The notes under the pieces are model-generated. The model worked only from the letters and a program-made list of their open reading frames with translations. It was not told where the DNA came from and ran no database searches. Of a DNA stretch of 9,967 nt, positions 1-7,538 are shown in pieces. The position numbers and the translations under genes are program-made. Source of the DNA: Promethearchaeota archaeon CR_4 (GTDB lineage: Archaea; Asgardarchaeota; Lokiarchaeia; Sigyniarchaeales; CR-4); NCBI GenBank assembly GCA_001940655.1, contig MBAA01000154.1:8196-18162 (forward strand), given 5' to 3'. Position 1 is the first letter of the stretch. Each line of letters opens with the position of its first letter.

Positions 1-1233
1 ACGTTACGCAGTATAAGCGAGGATGAGGCCGTGCTTCTCGTCACAAAGAGGATGCAACCCATCTGGGTAAAATACGGTGCACCTATACCATATCCAACAT
101 ATCCTTTCACGCAGAGTTACATCCACAACATCACCAAAGTTATGGGAAGAAATCCTCGGGGCATCATCCAGCGCCTCCGGAAAGCATTCAATCAAGCAAT
201 CAAGACGAGTCCCGTCACAGAAATGAATGAATCCACGATTGAGACACCAGAGGAGGGAGAAACACGGTCAGCCCAGATCCAAAAGAGCAGTATGGAACGA
301 AAACTAGAAGAACTGGCGCAAGATATCTACACCAAGGAAATCAGTACTACTGGCATTCCGGAGTGGGATGACCACGTTACCGGTTTTTTGACGGACATCT
401 TCAAGGAAAGTGTAACGAAACGCCATCTCTTCTTAAAAAGTTTGATCGTGAAAGTGACACCTAATTTCCGAAAGGTAAACACCCAGAAACCACTGGCATT
501 CTTAGTCGAATGTAACCTGCAAGGAGAGGGAACGGAACAGGTAACAACCGTGAATTACCTCCTGCACGTCACAAATACGACCAATGCAGTGTCGTTAGCA
601 GCATGTATCAAACGAATGAAAGAACATCTTGTTGAAAATCCCCAGTGGACGGGAGTGATTATCCGTTCAAAGAAACTCGAAATCGGGAGCAAGTTTCCTG
701 CATCGAAAAAGGCAATTGAGGAACTAAAAGGACAATTGCGGGTGATTTATTTCCCAGACCAACAAATTGCAGTCATCCTCGCTTTGAAGGCAATGCTGGA
801 GGCGGCATCCGGAGGTGATCTATACGTGAACGAGCACCTCGTGACGCGTAAGGAGGTATTCACCTTCACATACGAGTACTTAGACCAGAAACACGTCTTT
901 GATGCGAGTTTCCCCGAACTGGTTTCAGGCAAGGAAAAATTACTAGGAGGGGAGGAGGGGGAAACAGAACAAAAAAGAGAGGAATTAGATAAAAAGAAGA
1001 AACAGAAAGTAGAGGACTCTTATCTCTCGAACCTCATTCAGCAGATCCTGAACATAACCCAGAAAAGCGTGATCGTGAATAGTGAAAAAATTTCTAAGGA
1101 ACTTGGCGTGAATGTGAACGATTTAGCAACTGCGTGTCGATCGATGCAGGAACAAGACCTTATCACAATCTTTGACGTGAAGACCGACACCGGGTTTTTA
1201 TTCGCCCCGAGACCCCGGAAAAGTATGATTTGA
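1..1233 (+). CDS. AAA+/STAND-like ATPase C-terminal part with winged-helix tail (5' truncated)
   Basis: The frame is open from base 1 to a TGA at 1231-1233, so the gene probably begins outside the window. A GTG at 31 is the first in-window start but has no clear ribosome binding site. Visible residues 1-65 hold a segment of the type YPFTQ...GRNPRGII..LRKAF. This resembles the lid end of AAA+/STAND ATPases, where a GNPR-like turn precedes a final helix; the Walker motifs would lie upstream of the window. Residues of about 85-305 form a mixed alpha/beta domain I do not recognise. Residues of about 308-339 are a very charged Glu/Lys linker, encoded by a purine-rich stretch near 945-1015. Residues of about 340-410 look like a winged helix-turn-helix (SEKISKELGVNVNDLATACR, then a wing). 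The Cas4-HerA gene follows after 19 bases, so the two are almost certainly one operon. A DNA-binding ATPase partner of that protein is a reasonable inference. The ATPase call rests on one motif-like segment. Confidence 0.75.
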   Translation, partial: TLRSISEDEAVLLVTKRMQPIWVKYGAPIPYPTYPFTQSYIHNITKVMGRNPRGIIQRLRKAFNQAIKTSPVTEMNESTIETPEEGETRSAQIQKSSMERKLEELAQDIYTKEISTTGIPEWDDHVTGFLTDIFKESVTKRHLFLKSLIVKVTPNFRKVNTQKPLAFLVECNLQGEGTEQVTTVNYLLHVTNTTNAVSLAACIKRMKEHLVENPQWTGVIIRSKKLEIGSKFPASKKAIEELKGQLRVIYFPDQQIAVILALKAMLEAASGGDLYVNEHLVTRKEVFTFTYEYLDQKHVFDASFPELVSGKEKLLGGEEGETEQKREELDKKKKQKVEDSYLSNLIQQILNITQKSVIVNSEKISKELGVNVNDLATACRSMQEQDLITIFDVKTDTGFLFAPRPRKSMI

Positions 1234-1240
1234 AGCAAAA

Positions 1241-1246
1241 GGAGGT
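1241..1246 (+). promoter_or_regulatory. Ribosome binding site for the Cas4-HerA gene
   Basis: GGAGGT (within AAGGAGGT, 1239-1246) matches the archaeal anti-Shine-Dalgarno sequence well. It ends six bases before the GTG at 1253, which fixes that GTG as the start and shows the gene is translated independently although it sits just 19 bases after the previous stop. Confidence 0.85.
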
Positions 1247-1252
1247 TACAGC

Positions 1253-3562
1253 GTGGGGGAAAAGAATTCTACGGAGGATAACATCCCAGAATCATTCTCA
1301 GTCACGAATGTCAAACTCGCCTTAGATTGCCCGAGGTTATTCTATTTCAACAAGTACCTTGGCAAGAAACCATTTCCATCCACGGGCATCGTCCTGGGAG
1401 GGGTTATCCACGGCATCATCAACAAAATCGTTAAAAAGTTGAGGACTAACACGCGAATCGCGCCGTTTCTCACTTCAGATGGAAAAATTGATACCGCAAA
1501 ATTTGAGGAGGAGTTGAAAGCATATGCGTACAACCTCTATTACGAGAAATTCACAGAATTTTCAACCAAATTTCAAACAATAGATGAGATCGAACGGAAT
1601 ATCACCTTAGGATGGCAATTATTACAGATCGTTCTCCAACTTATTAATACCTTGCTACAAAAAGCATTTCACCAATATCCCAGCGAGGAAGCGTTTACGA
1701 GGGTCTTCCTGGCGAATGAACGGTCTTTTAAGGTGAAAGTCCCTCAAGTCTCCGAGGATTTTGTGTTGTCCGGGCGATTCGATTCGTTATGGATGGACGT
1801 CAGTGAAGGGACGGTGGCCTTAATTGATTTTAAAACGGGACCGATGGACAAGATCGAATTTGATTACGCGCAAATCGCCATGTATGCTTATGCAGTACGT
1901 CAAGAGCTTCAGTTTCGACCGAGATTTTCGCTATTCTACTTAACACCTGAAAAGATCGAAGAGCGGAAGGGAACGTGGGAAGATTTGGAAACACTCCTAC
2001 CGAACATCTTCAAAAAAATGAAAGAGATGCGTCAGTGGACGTTAAAAACGAAAAATTTTCCAAAAACCCCTTTGAAACGAGTATGTCAGTATTGCCATCT
2101 ACACCCACTCTGTCAACGACATTTCCCCCACGACCCCCCTTTGAAGGTAGATGGGACAAGTTTACCAGATCCTCGCATCCAAGAACAAGCGTTTCAACAG
2201 ACGAAGGTTACCGGGAAATTAAAGTCTGAAGAGCAAACCACTTCACTAAACCCAATGATCCAACCTACTTCACAGCAAGGTGAAGGAAATGACTCGCGTT
2301 CCGGCTCGGAAGTATTAGAGATTGGGGTACTTGCAACCAATCCTCAAAAACCAGCATTATTAGACGTGAAACTGCTTAACCGGCATATAGCTATCTTGGG
2401 GTCCCCCGGGTGTGGTAAGACCGTTTTAGCAAAGGTCATCGTAGAAGAGCTATTACTCCAGGGATATTCGACTATATTAATCGACCCGCAAGGAGATTTA
2501 TGCTCCCTTCTCTTAGCGAAGGATGATATCGGACGAAATTTGATGAAGAACGTCAACTTCAAAATTTTGACGCCAGGATCAAAAAAGGGAATTCCTCTGA
2601 CGCTGGACTTCTTCAAGGAACCCGCGCCGAATCTCGTGATGGACGAGGAATACCTCCAAACTCACTTGGATTACTTGTCGACAACGTTGTTAAACGTGTT
2701 GGGTATTGACATGAAAAAGCGGATTCCCCCCGAAAAACCACTGTTAGAGAGCATTATTCGGTCTTCGTGGGGTGCAGGAGAGTCGCTGACATTCCAAGAA
2801 TTAGCAGAAAAGGTCTCTTCGGTAAAAGAAATCACGACTATTTCCACGGGACAAAGCATTTCCGTAGCCAAACTAATCTCCCCGCGGGAGCAGATCCGCC
2901 TAGCCCAAATGATCACTTCCTTGAGTGTGGGTACGGATGGATTGCTGTTTTCTAAAGGAGCACCCCTCGACATATCTGACCTCCTTGCGCAGGGGCCGAG
3001 CTGTTGCATCATCAGTTTGCAGGGATTAGGTACGGATCAAAACAAACGTCAGTTAGTATTGTCGTGGATCGTCCAGAGGATTTACAATTGGATGCTCACG
3101 CACCCTCAAGCAGAACAGGACGCTCTCCGGTTGCTCTTCTACATCGATGAAGTTGCGGACTTCCTCCCCATTCACCCCCACAATCCACCCTCAAAAAAAT
3201 TGCTCTCATTGCTGATCCGCCAGGCGCGGAAGTATGGGGTAGGAGTAATGCTGGCAACACAATCGCCCGGGTCAATTGAATACAAGATCATCGATGACGT
3301 TAATACATTGTTCATCGGGAAAATCCCCACGACGCAGAGTGCAGCGAAAATCGAAAACTTGATTTCGCCATATATGAAACAAGACTCCACGAAGTTAGAG
3401 ACTGCGATGCAAATCATCCGAACTGCGACCCCAGGCCAATTTTTTGTGGTGCATCCTGGGGGACTCACGAACGAGGCAATACAGGTGCGGCAATTACACT
3501 CGAAACACGAAACCATCGCTCTCGAGCGGATTCCATCCCTCCAAACAAAAGAGACTATTTGA
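1253..3562 (+). CDS. Cas4-like PD-(D/E)XK nuclease fused to HerA/VirD4-type ATPase
   Basis: A single 769-residue protein with two enzymatic halves. The N-terminal half (about 15-295) has the Cas4/RecB nuclease signature: C26 in a CPRLFYF motif, H53, D177 in GRFD, D192-x-K194 in IDFKTG, Q207-x3-Y211, and a trailing C278-x2-C281-x5-C287. C26 plus the three late cysteines is the Fe-S cluster pattern of Cas4, AddB and Dna2. A low-complexity linker (about 296-360) follows. The C-terminal half (about 365-755) is a P-loop ATPase of the HerA/FtsK/VirD4 class: Walker A GSPGCGKT at 383-390 (K389), a DPQGDL motif after the next strand, Walker B FYIDE (D632, E633), and ATQSP near 668-672. The HerA N-terminal beta-barrel seems absent. 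Both active sites look intact, so nuclease-coupled DNA translocation is the likely activity. Whether it serves repair or defence cannot be told. HerA normally partners with NurA; here a Cas4-like nuclease is supplied in cis. Confidence 0.92.
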   Translation: MGEKNSTEDNIPESFSVTNVKLALDCPRLFYFNKYLGKKPFPSTGIVLGGVIHGIINKIVKKLRTNTRIAPFLTSDGKIDTAKFEEELKAYAYNLYYEKFTEFSTKFQTIDEIERNITLGWQLLQIVLQLINTLLQKAFHQYPSEEAFTRVFLANERSFKVKVPQVSEDFVLSGRFDSLWMDVSEGTVALIDFKTGPMDKIEFDYAQIAMYAYAVRQELQFRPRFSLFYLTPEKIEERKGTWEDLETLLPNIFKKMKEMRQWTLKTKNFPKTPLKRVCQYCHLHPLCQRHFPHDPPLKVDGTSLPDPRIQEQAFQQTKVTGKLKSEEQTTSLNPMIQPTSQQGEGNDSRSGSEVLEIGVLATNPQKPALLDVKLLNRHIAILGSPGCGKTVLAKVIVEELLLQGYSTILIDPQGDLCSLLLAKDDIGRNLMKNVNFKILTPGSKKGIPLTLDFFKEPAPNLVMDEEYLQTHLDYLSTTLLNVLGIDMKKRIPPEKPLLESIIRSSWGAGESLTFQELAEKVSSVKEITTISTGQSISVAKLISPREQIRLAQMITSLSVGTDGLLFSKGAPLDISDLLAQGPSCCIISLQGLGTDQNKRQLVLSWIVQRIYNWMLTHPQAEQDALRLLFYIDEVADFLPIHPHNPPSKKLLSLLIRQARKYGVGVMLATQSPGSIEYKIIDDVNTLFIGKIPTTQSAAKIENLISPYMKQDSTKLETAMQIIRTATPGQFFVVHPGGLTNEAIQVRQLHSKHETIALERIPSLQTKETI

Positions 3563-3570
3563 ATAAGGGG

Positions 3571-3576
3571 TTTTTT
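3571..3576 (+). terminator. T-run just after the Cas4-HerA stop
   Basis: Six T residues lie nine bases after the TGA, preceded by GGGG. Archaeal RNA polymerase terminates at oligo-T stretches without needing a hairpin, so this is a plausible first terminator of the + strand operon. Confidence 0.5.
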
Positions 3577-3718
3577 CGCAAACGGGGGATTCACAAAATT
3601 CTGAAAAGAGATTGTTCGAATACCAGTCTATATGGGGTGGTTCAGCATAGATGCGTGTGTGATAATTGTGAAAACACAGAAAAGAGGAAAGAAACCAGTA
3701 TTGGTAGTGTGCAGGGAA

Positions 3719-3735
3719 TTTTTTTTGGATTTTTT
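3719..3735 (+). terminator. Double T-run terminator between convergent operons
   Basis: T8 at 3719-3726 and T6 at 3730-3735 lie just before the 3' end of the opposing operon. They would stop read-through from the + strand ATPase operon before it runs antisense into the radical SAM partner gene. The 178-base space between the two stops holds no convincing gene. Confidence 0.6.
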
Positions 3736-3740
3736 ACAGG

Positions 3741-4370
3741 TCATTTATAATTCTCAGGAATTAGCTTTTCTAAACTAATACGGGAGGCGGTGCTCGGAAG
3801 CCCCAATTTCCTAACCACGAACTCGATCGCCTGATGGATTCGGTCGATCTCTATGTGGACGTGCGTTTTCGCACCCAAACCACGCTCAACTGCCTTGACA
3901 ATAGAAACCTTGAAGACGGACTTGCGGTGGAAGGATTGCGCAAGCATGATAGTTTCGATATACCCGAGGAGTTGGTCCTCCGTGAGAACCGCGTCCGAAG
4001 CGTACTGCGGGGTGCAACCCCCCGGGACGGGCAAATTCCCACACACGGAAACCATCCCAGATTGTAGTGAGGGACGGGGTTTGAGCGTGATCTCAACTAC
4101 CGCCCACTTTTCTTCGCCCGCGAAGAAGGACCTGGAGGGTAGCAGAGCGAACGGTTGGCGACAGTCAATTTCCTTCGTGTTTTGGGTCGGGGAGACAATC
4201 GTCTTGGTTGGGGACGAATGAATCACCTCCCAGACAGGACCAAGCACAACCCTCACCGGTTGATTAGGGTCATTGACTTCAACATAGATTGGCTCATGAT
4301 TGTATCCCCCGAATGTAACGCGAACTAACCAATGCATTGGGGGATGTTCCGATATGCGTTGTTGAATCAT
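3741..4370 (-). CDS. Unknown 209-residue partner of the radical SAM protein
   Basis: I do not recognise this protein. The ATG (4368-4370) overlaps the TGA of the radical SAM gene (4367-4369) as ATGA, and GGGAGGG at 4379-4385 is a good ribosome binding site eight bases upstream. Start choice and translational coupling are therefore well supported. The sequence is soluble-looking, with no signal peptide or membrane span. The first half is beta-rich (residues of about 12-90); the middle has a Gly/Pro/Cys segment with two cysteines ten residues apart (VSVCGNLPVPGGC). The C-terminal half looks like a long helix, then a strand pair with THVHIEID, then a helix. The strict coupling suggests a stoichiometric partner or a substrate of the radical SAM enzyme; that is inference. 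At 209 residues it is long for a ribosomal-peptide precursor. A longer in-frame reading back to 4484 exists but overlaps the radical SAM gene and lacks support. Confidence 0.8.
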   Translation of the reverse strand: MIQQRISEHPPMHWLVRVTFGGYNHEPIYVEVNDPNQPVRVVLGPVWEVIHSSPTKTIVSPTQNTKEIDCRQPFALLPSRSFFAGEEKWAVVEITLKPRPSLQSGMVSVCGNLPVPGGCTPQYASDAVLTEDQLLGYIETIMLAQSFHRKSVFKVSIVKAVERGLGAKTHVHIEIDRIHQAIEFVVRKLGLPSTASRISLEKLIPENYK

Positions 4371-5461
4371 CGAACAAACCCTCCCGGAAAAGCGGTGGCA
4401 ACCCAGGGGTCTCCCGCGAGAAGATCGGTCTGGCCATACCACACCGCCGGACACCCCCCGCTGCACTGGTCTTGCAAGGAGCAACCAGCGCAGACTGGGG
4501 GATGACCTCGCGAGCAGAACGACTGGAAAAGGTCGCTGCCGAGGGCCTCGTCAAAGTATGGAACCTCGCCGCCAACGACCGAAGCACATGTGCATGGACG
4601 GATGAGTCCGGACGGGTCAATGCAGAACGAGATCGTCCCGCAACCACAAATGTGGGGTAGGGATGGTTGGGACAACCCGGCAAGAGAGTTCCCGGTGATG
4701 ACACACGTGGGAACGAGTGAACCGACCTCGCAAGTGGCATGTACCTTCTGGCACGCAAAATTAACTTCACGGATGGCGGAAAGAAATGCGACGGAAGACA
4801 AGAGGCGATCGGGACGATCCCGGAGGATGCCAACGGGAAGAACCCGCATGAGATTTATGTGACGGACACCCAAGGTGAGGACATCTCGCACGGTTTGACC
4901 AACAACCGCAACATTACTAGGTAAAACCGGTACGTTAACCACCAAATCTAACCCGGCGTCTAGCGCGAATCGGACAGTCTGCAGGGTTCGGGCACAATCC
5001 CCGCCCGTGATTGCATCGTGCATGGCGGGGGGTCCGGCTACATGCACGTGGATCCGGCACCGCAGAGAAGATAATGACTGGCAGAACGATCGTGTCCACG
5101 TCTCGGTGTCCCCATTCGTTAAGATGACAAACGATACGGGGTATTGGCGGGCGTAATACCTTTCAGGCGTGATGAGGAAGGTTTGGGACGTGGTGGTGGC
5201 AGACAACGCTGCAATAATGTGAGGAAACTCGGGCAAGAGGGTCGGTTCGCCCCCCGTGAGTATGAAATTGGTGACGCCCCGGGCAACGATGGAGTCAACC
5301 AAGGAAATCCACGCGTCTGTCGACAAGGGGGTGCGAACCGGGTATTTCCCGTGAGGATCTCGCCAGGGGCAGGAGCAGTAAAAACACTGGTGGTTGCACG
5401 TGTACGTAAGCTCAAGGGCGCAGGTGAAAGGGAAGATGGGGGTCGGGAGTTGAATGGGCAA
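4367..5461 (-). CDS. Radical SAM/SPASM domain protein
   Basis: A 364-residue radical SAM enzyme. The CX3CX2C motif that binds the SAM-cleaving 4Fe-4S cluster is C22/C26/C29 (TCNHQCFYC), followed by the SAM-contacting GGEP at 70-73. The C-terminal region from about 253 has a cysteine-rich SPASM-type pattern: C253, C272-x-C274, C280, C290, C292, C316, C324-x2-C327-x5-C333-x3-C337, which would hold auxiliary Fe-S clusters. SPASM enzymes usually modify peptides or proteins (thioether, C-C or epimer products) and some act in cofactor maturation; the substrate here is unknown. The start is a TTG at 5459-5461: the codon before it is a stop and no ATG lies before the CX3CX2C motif. A purine-rich site (minus strand AAAGGGGGC) lies just upstream. 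It follows cas6 by 130 bases and overlaps the next gene by four bases. It lacks the CNxxCxFCF form of viperin, so it is not a prokaryotic viperin. Confidence 0.93.
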   Translation of the reverse strand: MPIQLPTPIFPFTCALELTYTCNHQCFYCSCPWRDPHGKYPVRTPLSTDAWISLVDSIVARGVTNFILTGGEPTLLPEFPHIIAALSATTTSQTFLITPERYYARQYPVSFVILTNGDTETWTRSFCQSLSSLRCRIHVHVAGPPAMHDAITGGDCARTLQTVRFALDAGLDLVVNVPVLPSNVAVVGQTVRDVLTLGVRHINLMRVLPVGILRDRPDRLLSSVAFLSAIREVNFACQKVHATCEVGSLVPTCVITGNSLAGLSQPSLPHICGCGTISFCIDPSGLIRPCTCASVVGGEVPYFDEALGSDLFQSFCSRGHPPVCAGCSLQDQCSGGCPAVWYGQTDLLAGDPWVATAFPGGFVR

Positions 5462-5492
5462 TCACCGTTGCCCCCTTTAATGGGCACATTCA

Positions 5493-5500
5493 TATTTAAA
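5493..5500 (-). promoter_or_regulatory. Candidate TATA box for the radical SAM operon
   Basis: On the minus strand the sequence reads CCTTTAAATATG, a fair archaeal TATA box, about 32 bases upstream of the TTG start. Transcription from it would begin close to the start codon with a very short leader. Read-through from cas6 is also possible because no strong T-run follows cas6. Confidence 0.4.
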
Positions 5501-5587
5501 GGTCGCACGACCGCAATCGCCTCCCTTAAACAAATAATCAAGACAAATCGTCATAACATAACCCCGCAGGGGGAGGCTTGTTTTGAA

Positions 5588-5599
5588 AATCTTAAGATT
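5588..5599. repeat. Perfect 12-bp palindrome AATCTTAAGATT
   Basis: A perfect dyad overlapping the cas6 stop codon, upstream of the radical SAM gene. Its half TAAGATT also occurs in the operator-like cluster at 7539-7584. The site could be a second regulator target or a chance AT-rich palindrome. Confidence 0.3.
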
Positions 5600-6551
5600 G
5601 GGAGGAAATGGGTGAGTTCTGCTGCTCGCGGCGTAATTTAGAGGTAGAGGGATAGACACGGATATGGCCAGCCCCCGCGGTGCGACTCCGTCCAAGATTG
5701 GTGACCTCGCCAAGGCGGAAGAGGACGTATAACCACTGTTCGAAGGGGGGATTAGACTCACGAATCGTATAAGTAGCCTCTCCAACCGCCCCCGCAACGG
5801 GTTTGGATTTACTGACCGAATACGACCTGGTGCAAAGGTAATAGCTAGTGAGGATGACGCCCCGGTTAACCCAGTCAATGAAGGGTTTTTCCTCGATTTC
5901 ACCCGTACCAACTTGAAAGGTGTTCCACAACCGGAGCAGGTTCCCTGCCACAGCCTCGGGGGTGGGAAAGCGAAGGGGGAAGGAACTCCGGGTGGTGGCG
6001 AAATACGTGGGGGTGTGGAATTTCACGAAGTATGATTTCGGAAGGTAATGAAGAGGTTTATCCGAGTTGGAAGCAGGGGTTGTCATGGAAGGTTGTGAAC
6101 TGTCGGACAATGAAAAGAGATCAAGGAAGGACTTTCGAGAAATGCCCACTTCACCAGCGAGATACGTATGCTCACCAAGGGGAACCGCCAAGTCTTGGAG
6201 TTGCAGGAGGAATTTCTGAAAAGCACGTAAAATGTCTTCGCGAAAAAGGTTGATTGTAAATGTCACGCTCCGGAAAGGCCGGCGTTGCCTCGTAGAGCGA
6301 TCAGTTCGTGGCGCACGGGAGGTATCAGTCCACTCGACATACCGCTGGATAGCGTAAGGACGGGTGGTATTTGGCGCATGGAGTTGATCCACCAGGGAGG
6401 GATCAACCTGGTTGAGCATCGTGAACCACAAGCCACGGGCCATGGTGGAAGTGGGCAGAGGTTGGTTCACTTGATAACCCTCTTTCGGGTACAGCTTCAA
6501 GGATACTTGGTAATAAAATTGGGATACATCCGCATGTGGGACACAATTCAT
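5592..6551 (-). CDS. cas6: CRISPR pre-crRNA endoribonuclease Cas6
   Basis: A 319-residue RAMP protein of the Cas6 family, which cuts CRISPR precursor RNA inside the repeat. Family features in order: a DQLHAP...RPYAI segment (about 55-69) at the position of the common LH...KPF motif; a FHTPTYF...FPTPEAVAGNL...W stretch (about 178-209), the usual TPT.F...PTPE block; and a C-terminal FRLGEVTNLGRSRTAGAGHI segment (278-297), the glycine-rich RNA-binding loop of the Cas6 C-terminal domain. H58 is a candidate catalytic histidine, but Cas6 active sites vary. ATG at 6551 is preceded by GAGGAT (minus strand, 6561-6566), a ribosome binding site nine bases upstream. A TATA box at 6643-6648 and a terminator after the preceding gene suggest its own promoter. 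No repeat array, cas1/cas2 or effector genes are visible, so it is solitary here. It may process an array elsewhere or another structured RNA. Confidence 0.9.
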   Translation of the reverse strand: MNCVPHADVSQFYYQVSLKLYPKEGYQVNQPLPTSTMARGLWFTMLNQVDPSLVDQLHAPNTTRPYAIQRYVEWTDTSRAPRTDRSTRQRRPFRSVTFTINLFREDILRAFQKFLLQLQDLAVPLGEHTYLAGEVGISRKSFLDLFSLSDSSQPSMTTPASNSDKPLHYLPKSYFVKFHTPTYFATTRSSFPLRFPTPEAVAGNLLRLWNTFQVGTGEIEEKPFIDWVNRGVILTSYYLCTRSYSVSKSKPVAGAVGEATYTIRESNPPFEQWLYVLFRLGEVTNLGRSRTAGAGHIRVYPSTSKLRREQQNSPISSQS

Positions 6552-6642
6552 GGGTGCTCAATCCTCTAAACGAGGGTAAAAATATGTGGTACTTGCCAGA
6601 GCATTGAACGTTTACCTATAAAAACCTCTATCATGAACGGGA

Positions 6643-6648
6643 TTTATA
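6643..6648 (-). promoter_or_regulatory. TATA box upstream of cas6
   Basis: TATAAA on the minus strand (GGTATAAATCCC in context), 92 bases upstream of the cas6 ATG. A start about 25 bases downstream would give a leader of roughly 70 nt. A second, weaker T/A-rich element reads TTTTTATAGG nearer the gene. Confidence 0.5.
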
Positions 6649-6680
6649 CCAGATGGGGGCAGTTATTCGGGGATTGTATG

Positions 6681-6687
6681 AAAAAAA
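6681..6687 (-). terminator. T7 terminator after the CARF regulator gene
   Basis: A run of seven A on the + strand is T7 on the minus strand, 39 bases after the CARF gene stop. An opposing run (T6 at 6693-6698 on the + strand) can pair with it across a TGCCG loop, so the site may act as a weak hairpin too. It separates the regulator from cas6 transcriptionally. Confidence 0.6.
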
Positions 6688-6725
6688 TGCCGTTTTTTAA
6701 ATTTGGAGCAAGGGTAGTCCGTGTA

Positions 6726-7538
6726 TCAATGATGTTGGCTAGGAGGAGGGGTTTTTCCGAACAACTCCAGGGCGGCGGCGACCAATTCCCCCTCGGGCGT
6801 GATGGAGACCGCCTTGGTCGTGCTGACTTTACGGACACTCACAAGGTGCTGGCGTTCGAGAGCTTTGACCGACCACCCGGTCTTCACGATATCTTTACGA
6901 CTGGGGGTGGTTGCGGAACCCGTGACCATAGGGACGAGCTGGGAGACCGTGGTTTTTTCTTTGACGATGGCAAGCTCACGTAAGATGGCAACCTCGGCTG
7001 GCGTGAGGGGGGCGGAAGGGACAACGGGAAAATATAAAGGGGTGAAGGGGGGTTGACATTCTCCATGGGTGAGGTAATTTGCATGAACTTTGCGTAATTG
7101 CGCCGGATCCTGTATTATGAGGGTGGCGAGCACCACCTCGGTAGCAGGTTGCAAATAGAGCAGTTTGACAGAAACCCGACAAAATCCTGCCACGAATGAG
7201 GCAGCAAACTGGGCGAGTTTAGTCGACCCACTCGTGTTGAATACGAATGTGACTTCGTGATCGAGGGCAACTTGCTCCCGGACTGCCAGGGCAAAGGCTT
7301 TCACTAGTCCCAACAAGTCAGATTGTCGAACTTCGATAATGTGTGATTCGAGGAGGGGCATTGCGTTCACCGCGGCTACTACTTTATCTGCGAAGTGTAG
7401 ACTCACTTGTCCAACCTGGTCTGCCCCAACTGGAGGATTGCGCAAGATATACCAAATATTACACGATTCAATTTTTTGGGCTTCAAGAACTCGATCCATC
7501 TCGAAACCCACCGGGGCAACCATTACTTTACGCGTCAT
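6726..7538 (-). CDS. CARF-domain winged-helix transcriptional regulator (Csa3/DUF6293-like)
   Basis: A 270-residue protein with an N-terminal CARF-type Rossmann domain and a C-terminal DNA-binding domain. The first strand ends in APVGFEMDR (residues 8-16), as in archaeal CARF-HTH proteins. NTSGSTK at 101-107 is the conserved SGxTK ligand-binding loop. Residues of about 177-262 form a MarR-like winged helix (LTPAEVAILRELA, a recognition-helix region near 213-230, then the wing HLVSVRKV...SITPEGELVAAALELF). CARF proteins bind cyclic oligoadenylates or related nucleotides made by type III CRISPR complexes; Csa3 proteins regulate CRISPR loci. The VGFExDR start looks more like the haloarchaeal DUF6293 type than classic Csa3; I could not settle this. 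ATG at 7536-7538 has only a weak GTGA upstream, and a TATA-like TTTAAA sits 35 bases before it. The gene is divergent from the TFB gene and has its own terminator. No gene making cyclic oligoadenylate is visible. Confidence 0.88.
   Translation of the reverse strand: MTRKVMVAPVGFEMDRVLEAQKIESCNIWYILRNPPVGADQVGQVSLHFADKVVAAVNAMPLLESHIIEVRQSDLLGLVKAFALAVREQVALDHEVTFVFNTSGSTKLAQFAASFVAGFCRVSVKLLYLQPATEVVLATLIIQDPAQLRKVHANYLTHGECQPPFTPLYFPVVPSAPLTPAEVAILRELAIVKEKTTVSQLVPMVTGSATTPSRKDIVKTGWSVKALERQHLVSVRKVSTTKAVSITPEGELVAAALELFGKTPPPSQHH

Noticed and set aside
3559..3750. A 63-codon + strand ORF after the Cas4-HerA gene, with a CVCDNC motif
   Set aside because: It begins with a TTG inside the previous stop region, crosses two T-run terminators and has no family resemblance; probably chance.
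4371..4484. N-terminal extension of the 209-residue protein into the radical SAM gene, or a frameshifted single protein
   Set aside because: The ATGA junction has its own ribosome binding site at the right distance and the SPASM cysteines are complete before the radical SAM stop, so two intact genes explain the data better than a frameshift.
4367..5461. Prokaryotic viperin (antiviral radical SAM enzyme)
   Set aside because: The cluster motif is CNHQCFYC rather than the viperin form, and a SPASM-type cysteine-rich C-terminus is present.
3834..6569. Many overlapping long ORFs on both strands across the cas6 and radical SAM genes (for example 4294-4833, 5119-5541, 5477-5911)
   Set aside because: They are shadows of the real genes: Arg/Ser/Pro-rich or lacking motifs, while the chosen frames carry recognisable domain signatures.
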